This document shows positions 12,511-23,190 of a DNA stretch of 31,656 nucleotides, one piece after another. Within the stretch, counting starts at the first letter, position 1. The number at the start of each line of letters is the position of its first letter. The notes under the pieces were generated by a model that was given only the letters and a program-made list of their open reading frames with translations, ran no database searches and had not been told where the DNA came from. Origin of the DNA: Plasmodium malariae (Eukaryota; Apicomplexa; Aconoidasida; Haemosporida; Plasmodiidae); assembly GCF_900090045.1 (NCBI RefSeq), contig NW_021638311.1, forward strand, positions 1-31,656. Reading direction: 5' to 3'. Made by a program: the position numbers and the translations under genes.

Positions 12511-14099
12511 TTAATTAACATATTTTAAGATAGTTACACTTTTAAACTTGTTTATATGTTATTAAGAAAATCTTAATCATTTTTAAAGTTTTACAGTTGA
12601 GTACAAAATATATTTCAATTTTATACAATACATCTATTTATATGGTTACGTTTTAACTTACATCTTTCAAAATATATAATAATAGTATATATATTAATTG
12701 AAGTGTAGATATTTTATAGAATTAAAAATAAAATAAAATATATCGCATATGTAAATAAGGGAAAAGTTTCAAACATTTTATCATTATAAAAAAAATAAGG
12801 AATAGTTATATTTAAGATAATAATACTTGAAACCATATAAATAATTAATAAATTTGATAAAAATTGGTTATTTAAGTGAATATATTATTTTTTGTAGATT
12901 TCGATGTATAAATTATTATAAATATGAAAAAATGATTTAGAAATTGAAATTTTATATTATTTTATATTTATTTTCTTTTATTTGTATTTTTAAAATATTA
13001 ATAATTAAACATATAAATGACATAATAAGGAAAGTATTTAAGATATAGTGCTATATTATAAACGTAATAGACGTATGACATACATAAAAAATAAAAGAAA
13101 AATTAAATATTATCCTGTAAATTAATATTTTTATATATGGTCTCTTTATTTAGAGAATGTAAATAATCTAGATGAATAACTAATTGTTTTTTAAAATAAA
13201 TAGATCAAAAAATACATAGGATCAATAAATGTTTCTAAAAATAACAATATTTATAAGTAGATATTTAGCAGTATTTTATTATATAGTGCACTTATTTTTC
13301 ATAATATATTTTACAATTTTTGTGTATAGATTATTATAAATTTTTATAATGGATTAAAGCACATTATATACATAAGCATTAGGTAAGAGAAAAAATGTGA
13401 GCTGTTCAAAATGTTCGAAAAAATAGAACCTAAGTATCTTCATAAACGTTATAATGAAACTAATATACATATTAAAAAGTCAAAATATATTAATTTTAAT
13501 ATATGTAATTTTTTTTTTCTGTTTTTTTTTTTTTATGTTTTAATTATCAATTGGAAAGATAGTATTTTTTAAGGAGATCAATAATATAAAGTGAATGTTC
13601 TTTTGACTGGAATATTTTTTTATAATTAAATTTCTAATGGTTACATTATGTGAGAGATATATATGGGAATAATATATTTATACTCATTTATTCCAGTTAC
13701 CATGTAAAATATGTTTCTCGGATTATGTATTTTCAAAAGAATATATAAAAAGTAATTTATTCTTTCTAATATTATGAATTGAATAATCACTAAGTCGTAT
13801 ATTTTAGTTGAATGTATTTTTATTATTTAACAGTTTTATAAGTATATTATGTCATATATATATCATTAGTAAATATGCTTCAGTTGATATATTTTTAAAT
13901 TAATGAAATTTAAAGTAACGATTATATATCTGCTTTACCTTTAAAGTTTTTTTTTTTTTTTTAATATTCTTATATTTCTTTGGAATATATATATTAAAAA
14001 AGAAATTTAAAAATCTATTTATATGAATGTAAAAAAATTTCTTTTAGATGGAATGTATAACTTAAACGTAATTAAAAATAGTGATTTTCAAATATTAAG

Positions 14100-14860
14100 G
14101 TGCAAAAATAAGAAATCACACCTTGTTTGCTTTTAGAATATATATTTCTACATAGATTAAGTAGTTCCATAAATTTCTATCTTAAAAAGAAATTATATAC
14201 TATAAAAAAGTATATTTACTTGAGGAGGAATTAATGCATTTGTTCTAATTAATATAATTAATATGTTTTTTTTCTTATATTATTATGATTATTGTATTAT
14301 TATAATAATTGATATTTTATTAATAAAAATCAACGTTTTCAAAATAAAAATTTATATAATCAGAATTATTAATTGTTTATAATTTTTAACATTATTAATT
14401 ATTTTCTTAATATATAGAGGAATATATTATATTTATATTCTCTACATTCTACATAGTGTATAAACTCAATATTTACATATAATATGTATTCGAATATTTT
14501 TTTCATAATTTATTCTGAAAAAGGTTAATAAAAATATTATATCATTATAACACTACACTGAATATTTAAATTATATATTTTAAATATATATGTATTAAAT
14601 CGAATTATATGATTTCAAAGAAAGTTATTATTTTTTTTAAATAAAATTAAGATAAATATTACATAATGCATTTTAAAAATTAATTTTGATTATAGAATAT
14701 GTAACGTACATTATAGTTATGTATATTTTATTATATATTTATACAGAAATAATAAATTTTTTTTTATTATTTTAAATATTTCGTTTTATCATTAGAAGTA
14801 TATTCTATTATTATTAACTTCTTCTTTATTGATTATATTATAATATTAAATATCTGTATC
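14100..14860 (+). promoter_or_regulatory. Conserved 5' flank shared by the fam-l and fam-m genes
   Basis: The 700-odd bases before the fam-l ATG align by eye with those before the fam-m ATG (about 18660-19336). Shared stretches include the GAAATCACACC...TAGATTAAG region near 14112 against GAAATTATTTC...AATTAGAT near 18680, TTCTCTACATTCT...TATAAACTCAATATTTACATATAATA near 14437 against TTCTATACATTCT...TATAAACTAAATATTTCCATATAATA near 18999, and GTACATTATAGTT near 14706 against 19214. Shared flanks could reflect duplication alone or common control of the gene pair. No transcription start or factor site is identified. Confidence 0.5.
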
Positions 14861-15839
14861 ATGGAACAAAAAACAAAGACCCTCTTACTTTTTAATATTG
14901 TTGAGCTTATCCTATTATCTTGGGTGCTTCATTTTAACAGTGATGTTGTATGAAAATATTATTTAAGGATATTTGAAATCATAATATTTTTTGGTTTTTT
15001 TCTCTATTAATACCTTTTTTTTACCTCTGTCTTATTTATACTATTAAATATAAAATATTTACATTTTTTTTTAGGGCATGTTTGACATGCATTGAATAAG
15101 TATTGCAATTGTGCGAAAGAATTTGAAGCAAGAAATTATCGATTACTAGGAGGATATAAGTATAATATCGATTCAAAGGTTATATTTACAAAAGAAGAGA
15201 TGCCAAATATTGGTTTGACCAACAAAAAAGATATATGTAACAGTGAGGAAGGGGTGCAAAGCAAAATGAATAAATCAAATGAATGTTCACCAAGTATAAC
15301 AAGAAGTCGTAAAAAAGATATGAATAAAAAATCTTGTACATTTGAAACCAAAAAATATTCCCATTTGGAAAAAAAAATATTCAAGGAACTCGATTATGAG
15401 AATTTTCTTAAAAAAAACAGAACAATTACTGATAAGATGTACAAAAAAATAATGCTTAAAAAATACAGATTACGATTTACTTTACCTTTATTATTTTTTT
15501 CACTGTTTTTAATCATACTCTTAGTAGATTTATCATGGGGTTTGATTGATGAGAATAAGGGGTTATGGGATGCATTAGGGGTTTGGACCCATTTAGAAAC
15601 CTTGGCTAATGGTTCTCTGAAAAGTTTTTTAGAATCATTGAAAGAGTTCGATGGGTTTTGGAAACCTGCTTTTATCAACATCGATTACTGTTAGTGAAAT
15701 AAACGTATTATGGCATTTATTTGGTATTCTAATATATTTCATACCGTTCGTTATATTGGGTTTCACATTAATATTAGGGATTATTTATTATCATAAAAAA
15801 GTTAAAAAATATGAAAAAATCAAGTTCAGAAAAAGGTAA
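14861..15839 (+). pseudogene. fam-l: fam-l protein gene, two exons, frame breaks near both ends of exon 2
   Basis: fam-l proteins are exported, two-helix proteins of the P. malariae lineage; structural similarity of fam-l/fam-m to RH5 has been proposed. Exon 1 (14861-14947, 29 codons, starting MEQKTKTLLLF) encodes a hydrophobic signal segment and ends GATGTT|GTATGA. The intron is 14948-15074, with acceptor TTTTTTTTTAG. Exon 2 holds RNYRLLGGYK (a PEXEL-like export region), a charged low-complexity segment, the conserved block FETKKYSHLEKKIFKELDY, a helix near KYRLRFTLPLLFFSLFLII, a variable loop, and a second helix before the basic tail YHKKVKKYEKIKFRKR. From the canonical acceptor, all three frames hit stops within about 25 bases, consistent with one lost base near 15090-15092. 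A second change (net +1 between about 15651 and 15692) separates the loop from the second helix. A downstream AG at 15099-15100 would bypass the first break. Expected length is about 283 residues. The family call is strong. Confidence 0.82.
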
Positions 15840-18800
15840 AATGAATAGTAGGAGATATTATTCTTTCTAAAAAGAAATATCCAATAAGAACTAATATATA
15901 TTATCTTTAGTGATATTCTTAATAAATATTCGCAAAACAGTATAAATTTTATAAGTAAATTTACATAAATATACCCATTCATATATTCAACTGTAAAAAA
16001 TATGTTTTAATTTTTTTTGTGAATTTAAATGTTTTAAGTTTTTTAAATGTGTTCATTAATATGTTATCTCTGTTTAATGTCGCATTTTCGATTTTTTTAT
16101 ATATTTTTGTATATGTAAGTAGGTTTTTATGAAAAATAAATTTTTATGAGATAAAATTAATATATAATAAGATAATTTACATAATTATATTGAAATAGTA
16201 TGTTAATTTATAAATATAATATGTGGTACTTCCTATTTTTCTACAGCTGAAGTCTAAAATTATTATTTATGGAAGTAATTATTAAAATGTATTATTAGAT
16301 TTATATTAACTATAAATATGTCCTATTTTATAATTTATGTAAGAATGTGAATCTGTTTTGTTGCATTTACATATACATATTTGTAATTAGTAAAAATATA
16401 ATATATATTATAAAATATCTTTTATGAAATATGTTTTATAGAATATATTTTTTGTTAATCCCTTTTTGAAAAAGGTGCAGATGTTTGGGGATGGTTTAAA
16501 AGAAAAAAAAAAGTATATAATTAAATAATATATATATTAAATATTGATTACTTTTAATAGTTTTTTAAATTAAAATTATGAATTTTTAAAATTAAAGGAA
16601 GAGCTAAAAGAATTTAATTTATTATTAGTGTATTCGGCTGCGATATTAAAGATAATTTTGGAAATTCTACTTAAATATATATTATATTGAAAATATATAG
16701 ACTATATAATTTGTTAATTTTTTTTTTATTACAAAACAATAAAAGAAATTAGTTTAAGTTAATTGCAGATGAATGTATTATATTATGGAATTGTTTTGTT
16801 TTGTTTTTAATGATTATATATCTCTTAATGTGTTTTATATATCTATGAAAATAAAAATTGTCTTTATCTGTAATGAATCTAATTTTATTTTTTTCTGAAA
16901 TAATAGATTAAAATGTATTTAAATATTTTTATATATATTCTATTTTTCAAGATTGTCTATAATTATGTAATGTGTAAAATTTTGAAAACATTTTAAATAT
17001 ATATGAAAATATAAGTAGTTTATAGAAACAATTAATAACATCTTCAAAATAATTACAATTTATTAAACACAATAAATAAGAAAAAACAATTATATTTTTA
17101 TAGATAATTTATAAATAAAATGGTTATTATTTGTTAGATAATTTTTAACAATTTGTATGTAAAAAATTATATATTTTTTCGCTTTGTTTCATTCAATATA
17201 TCTAATACAGAAATTTGGTTATGGAATGGTTTTTCGAATATTTTTATTTATTAAAATTGATTTTATATAGATATAAATGAACGCAAAAACATAAAGTTTA
17301 ATATATTTTTTAGTTATTACACTTAAATGCACTTTTAAAAAATATTTTTATATAAATAAATGTCTCATTCATGATTATTTCTTTGTAAAAAGCATACTCA
17401 AGTTAAAAGGGAATATGATATTGTTATGTACAAGCAGTTATTCCTAGGAATGTGAAAATATATTCAATATACATTTTAATTAAAAGATCAATTATTTTTG
17501 TATTTTTTGTTAATTCTACAGATTAATATAATATATTTAAATATTTTATTTCATTTAAAAAAAATATATAACCATTTATATACGTAACAGTTCTATTATA
17601 GCAATAGGTATTTTATTTTTTGTTTTTTTATTATATTATTGTAACTTCTGAATATATATAGTAAAAAAAAAATAATAAAAAATTTAGTATATGATTATAA
17701 ATAATTTTCATTAAAATTATGTAATACCACTTGAACGCAAAGATTACAACTTTTAAAAATTATGGTACGAATATAAAACAGAAAGTCTTAATTTGACTTT
17801 AAAATAGATACTAAATCATATATTAGGTAGAATAAAATAAATTTAATTTTTTAAATATATTATACGATAAAAAAATAATATATTAATTCAAGGAGTAATT
17901 GGATCATATGTTATAATTTAAGAAACATATAATTATATTTTTTTTCATTGATTTTTTTTATTATTTATTGTTATAAAAATTGATATTTTTTTAATAATAA
18001 GTCGTGAAATATAATGTTTATAATATTTAATTGTTATTAGGATAATATCTATAAAATTTGTAATTAATATTTTAATAATAGATAAACCTACTATATATGT
18101 ATTCTATATGTTGTATATTTTATGGGAACTCAATATTTCAAAATAATATGGAATAAAATTTTTTTCCCTTAGTTTATTAAGAAAAGGATTTGTAAAAATA
18201 CTATTTAATTAGTACACTCGATGAAATAATTTAATAATATACCTAGTATAATTAGGAATAAATTTAAATTATTTCATTTTAATTAAAGTGTATTTTTTAA
18301 AAATATTAAAATAAAAACTTTATTATACGTTTATAAATATATTTTTCTTTATATATATTACAAAATTTATTACAGCAATGAACGTTTCATTAATTATTTA
18401 CGAAGAAATAATAATTTTTTTTGTTTTAATATAAAGTATTATTATAATTCGTTAAAATATGTTATTACATGAAAAAATTACCTATAAGCGTATATGTAAG
18501 GAATAATTCTCTTGTAATTTTACGATTTTCTTTTTTCTAATTGAATTACAATATTCAAAATATAAATTAATAAGGAAAAAAAAAAAAAAAAATGGATAAA
18601 TTTAAAAATATTTTATTTACAATTAAACAGTGACTTAATTATAAAATTATAATTTACAAAAATAAATGCATAATCATAAGAAATTATTTCTTGGATTTCT
18701 TTATGAATATATTTCCTCGTAAATTAGATATTACATTATAAATTATATTTTTTAATTATATTTAGAATATAAAAAAACTGCTTATGAATAATAGGAGACT

Positions 18801-19336
18801 AAAGCATGGATTATAATTAACACAACGCAAAATATTTTCTTTATTTGCTATTTCACGCTTTAATAATTAATATTTATTAAGAATAAAATATAGTTGTTCT
18901 AAAATATGATGCTTGTAAAATTAGTATTACAAACAGGATAAATTCCTTAGTACCTTAATAAGCATTTTAACATATAAAGGAGCGTATTATATATATATAT
19001 TCTATACATTCTCTATTGCTTATAAACTAAATATTTCCATATAATAAAAAATATTTAATACTGCATTAAATAAAAAGTTAAATTATATATATTGTATATT
19101 TATGAATGAATTCAAATTCTTTTATTTTAATGATACAATTTGTTTTTATATAACATTTAGGTAAAAAATATATAATACATTATTATATATTTTTTTATAT
19201 GTAGTTGTTTAATTGTACATTATAGTTGTATATATTTATTAATATCTTACTAAAAAGCAAAAGTATTAATAAAAAAAAATATTATGTTATTATTTTATTC
19301 ATTAGTTTGTATTTTATAATATTATAGATATATAAT
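15840..19336. other. Intergenic AT-rich sequence between fam-l and fam-m
   Basis: There is no supported gene in about 3.5 kb. It contains the fam-l 3' flank, part of which (a G-rich stretch near 16475-16500) has a counterpart after fam-m near 20840-20870. It also contains a stretch at about 17940-18300 resembling the fam-l upstream sequence but not followed by a gene, and from about 18.66 kb the fam-m 5' flank. A 17-base poly-A run lies near 18576-18592. Confidence 0.5.
17940..18300 (+). repeat. Possible gene-less third copy of the fam-l/fam-m upstream sequence
   Basis: Stretches here match the fam-l upstream region in the same order: TATAAAAATTGATATTTTTTTAATAA near 17970 against the similar stretch near 14300, TATATGTATTCTATATG...AACTCAATATTTCAAAATAATATG near 18093-18152 against 14435-14486, and AAGAAAAGG...AAAATACTATTTAATTAGTACACT near 18179 against AAAAGGTTAATAAAAATATTATATCATTATAACACTACACT near 14518. 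No MEQK-like first exon follows. The similarity is by eye in very AT-rich DNA. Confidence 0.35.
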
Positions 19337-20215
19337 ATGGAACTAAAAATTAATCCAATCTTATTTATTATAATAACTACTTTTACTTTTTTAAAGAGGA
19401 TTTTCTCTTTTAACCATGATGGGGTATGATAATATTTGTTATGTTATTGTATTATACTTAATTTCCGTGTTTTTTTTTATTAATACCGTTTTTTACAATT
19501 AAAATATTTGTTCATTTGAATAATAATCTTTTTTTTTAGTTAACTTTTAACAAATTTGTAGGTGAGAATTTTATGCAGTGTAGAATATTAGACAAAAGAA
19601 ATTATCGATTACTAGCAAAATGTAAAAAGGATAAAGATTCAAATAACATATATTTAACGAATTTTTTCAAAATAATGATAAAAAAGAAAATAAATTTATA
19701 ACTAATAATAAAAATGGAATAAAGAAAAAAACACGAAATCCAACAAAAGTTTATTAAATAAAGCTCAGTACTATACAGAAGTTATAGATTACAATAATGG
19801 AATATTTGATGGAAAACATTTTCATTTTGAAAAAAAATTAATAAGAAAAAAAGATTATGATGCTTTTCTAGAAAAAAAGAGGAGAATTAGAGATATATCT
19901 TTAAAAAAAATAAAATTTAAAAGTTACAGATTTGGAAGTGCCATATTTTTACTTTTTTTCTTGTTGGGAATAGGTTTACCCATATTACAAGGATTAGAGC
20001 TATTACAAAAAGCTGGAAATGCGATTAAAACTTTACCAGTTATGAGTAGTGTATGGTCAGCTATAGAAGGATGTTTAGGTCAGGCAAAAAATCATTTTTT
20101 TTTTATAGCATTTAGCACAATTATCTTTATATTAGTTGTTATACTTGTAATAGTAATTCCTAAAATTTTAAGAAATAATGAAAAATATAACAGAATTAAG
20201 GCGATGTATGAGTAA
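19337..20215 (+). pseudogene. fam-m: fam-m protein gene, two exons, two single-base losses in homopolymers
   Basis: fam-m is the usual partner family of fam-l in P. malariae: exported two-helix proteins encoded in same-strand doublets. Exon 1 (19337-19423, 29 codons, starting MELKINPILFI) is a hydrophobic signal segment ending GGG|GTATGA. The intron is 19424-19539 (116 bases), with acceptor TTTTTTTTAG. Exon 2 starts in phase and reads to RNYRLLAKC (PEXEL-like). Its frame then slips at T6 (19662-19667) and at A7 (19725-19731); each is repaired in principle by one more base, so both are apparent -1 changes. The remaining frame is open to 20215: AQYYTEVIDYNNGIFDGKHF, HFEKK, a Lys/Arg-rich segment, a first helix (FLLFFLLGIGLPIL), a loop, a second helix (FIAFSTIIFILVVILVIVI) and the tail PKILRNNEKYNRIK. 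Expected size is about 254 residues. The family call is strong; whether it is a real pseudogene or carries assembly errors is open. Confidence 0.82.
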
Positions 20216-23190
20216 AGTGCATAACAAGAAACATGTTTTTTTATATGACTTATTTATATGAAACGTTATATGTAATATCTTTAGTTTATATACTTAATAA
20301 ACATACACATTGTTTCTATAATTTTATTAATGTACATGGGTTTAGAACGTAATCCTTATAATTAATACTCATAAATTATGTTCTTTGTCTGTTGGTAAAT
20401 TTGAATGCATTAATGATTGTCATTTTTTATTATAAATTATTGTTGAATCAAAATAAAATAACATCATGTAATATATGCATTTCTGTATATAATTAGATTC
20501 TTATAAGAAACATATATATGTGAGTTAAAATTAATATATAATATTAATGAAGAAGTGTTAGAATTTCCGTTTTAAACGAAAAGTACTTTATTGTATTTTT
20601 TATCTTGAAGAATAATATAATTATCTGTAGACATACTTAAGAAATTATGTGATGAACATTACATTTAAAATGAATATTTTTTTTTGTATTTAATGTAAAG
20701 TAATGTATATATTATGTTACAATGATTTATATATATTTTACTCCAATATAAACATAATATTTGTTATATAAATAATTTTTATTAGAAATATGGCATAACA
20801 TATAAGCTGTTATTAATAATTTTTGTAAGAAGTTTGATTTTGTTCTTTAACGGTGTACGTAGGGAATTAGAATTGGATAATAAAATAATGTTCTTATAAA
20901 ATATTATTTCTTTGGTAATTAGGATCAATATTTTAATTTTATTCATGTTACTATTTTATTTTATTTTATTTAATAAGATTATGTATCCTATAAATATATA
21001 ATTAATTTATAAATAGAAAAAAATAAACTTTATTATCTTAAGAAAATGAAATATATTTTTATTCATATATTAAAAAAGAATATATGTTATAAGAAAAAAA
21101 AATTTTAATCTTTAACAAAATTTTTATTTTTTTAAATCCTATATTTTTATTATTTAAATGAAAGCAATTCTTTTGTTACTGAAATTACTTTTTTATAGAA
21201 AATAAATTATTGAAAATATGTTGAATTTGTAGGTGATCTGCGTAAATAGTTTATATAGATTAATTATGTTAAAAACATTGCAAGATGACATTACATAAAT
21301 TAATTAGGAACAAAATGTTACAATAATATTTTTATAATTTTATTAGTTATGTACATAATGATGTACAAAATGTATATATATATATATAATATATGTAGTA
21401 AAATTAAAATCTATGATTAAATAAATATTATAAACTATATAGTATTTTTATATTTATTATAATCTGGAAGCGTATGCTGAAGTCTTTTTTCCGAATTAAA
21501 TTTATGATTACTATAAAACTATTATTATAAAACATAAAATTAATTATCTTCTTATTTCAAATATATTTTCGTTTATCCTTTTAATACGAACATGCTAATG
21601 TTTAAAATAACATGAAATAATTTCAATGAAAAATATTTTTGTTTTATTATTTTGAATGTGATATTATGAGTAATCTGATCATATCCATATCTAAATTAGT
21701 AACAAAATTACAGATATATGGTAAATTACAAGATACGACATAGTTATGCTGAATAATTAATATTAATTCCTATTCTGAAATTTATAATTTGGTTATTAGA
21801 AATGTATCTGAAGTTTTTACATAAAGCAAAAAAAGAGTCTGATTTTTTAAAATGTAATATGTACAATAATGTATATATAATGACTTACATGGAGTTCAAA
21901 ATAGTGGAATTCTATTAGAAACCTGAATAAAAAATGAATTTCTTTTCAACTATTCTAATTATTTAGGTATTATAATGTTACTTGCTATTACTTTTATGAA
22001 AATAACTGTTGTATTTTTTTCTTGGTATATAGCAAATAAAAATGCAATATAGGAATGTATATACGATTTGTTACTTTTATAATATACATTAGATAAAATT
22101 TTATAATTATGTAATAAATTTATATATGTTTTTTATTTATCATAAAAATATTTTCTTATTACTTCGGATGTTATATGTATAAAACATATTAGAGGAGAAA
22201 AAGACAATTAATTATAGTGCATTAGAAGAACATATATATGAATTATAAACTAAATATTAAGAATTTTACTATATAAATTCGCATTGAGCGGAATATATGC
22301 CACTTAACTACATATATAAATAACTTTTTTACAACGTTACATATAATATATACCATACAAAAACAACAATACTAAACTATTTGCATATTATTTTAAATTT
22401 TTAATTCCTTTTATTGGCAAGCAGATAAATGATAATAAAACTTTGAAGTTATAAATAATATATATATATTATTTTTAATTTTTGAACAATGTTTTTATTT
22501 TATGAATTTTATTTTTTTATTTGGATAATAATATTACTGGTGTTTTTTTTAAAGCTTCTGTTTCTTCTCTTCTTATTTTAATAAAATTTTTATAAACAGT
22601 TCTATATATTAATGTGTAATAAAATCATTATTTATTTCACAATCTTGTGCTATATATTTATACCTTAAAATTATGTGTTTTACATTCTAAAGAAAAATTC
22701 ATATATAAGTGGACTTTTTTGCTACTGACTCAAACAGTAGTACTTTATTTATGTTTGCCCTTTCTTTGAATAATTTTTATACTTTTTATGCATATGTATA
22801 TATTTCTACTTTTTTATTTAATCTTATTTATTAATAAATATCCTTTTACATGTAACTTTTACAACATCGATTATTACATTTTCTGTTGCTAATAATATAA
22901 ACTGTAATTTCGGGAGCAACAATCTCCTTGAGATTAATATCCTATGCTATGAAAACTTCCTTTATGGTTTCTATTTACTTCTTTATTTATGTTTTGTTAG
23001 GATTCTTTTATTTCTTCAAGTTCGTTATGTTTGGCTATTTTTTCCTATGTAAATGATTACGTAACCAAGATTTCATTGATGTAAACTACATGAAAAAAAA
23101 ATATGTATATGCACGTAAATATATAACTGTTTTGTGTTTGTAATTTTTTGTGAAAATGAGCATATTCATTGGGGTAGAATATTTACATTA
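20216..23190. other. Intergenic AT-rich sequence between fam-m and the second pir pseudogene
   Basis: I see no gene in about 3 kb. The first part is the fam-m 3' flank. A short (TA)n run occurs near 21371-21385. From about 22660 to 23190 the sequence aligns with about 650-1185 and represents the pir 3' flank of the duplicated segment. The two flanking genes are transcribed toward each other. Confidence 0.5.

Larger units (their letters stand above)
8748..14860. other. Long AT-rich intergenic region between STP1 and fam-l
   Basis: About 6.1 kb holds no intact gene. The part next to 8747 should contain the STP1 promoter, and the part just before 14861 the fam-l promoter; the two genes are divergently transcribed from this interval. 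No known Plasmodium promoter motif could be fixed by eye. Contents worth noting are an (AT)n microsatellite near 11381-11408, a possible minus-strand exported-protein relic at 12316-12510, and a stretch from about 14.1 kb that is shared with the fam-m upstream region. Confidence 0.5.

Noticed and set aside
15136..15982. Minus-strand frames opposite fam-l exon 2 and its 3' flank
   Set aside because: Antisense shadows of the fam-l coding sequence.
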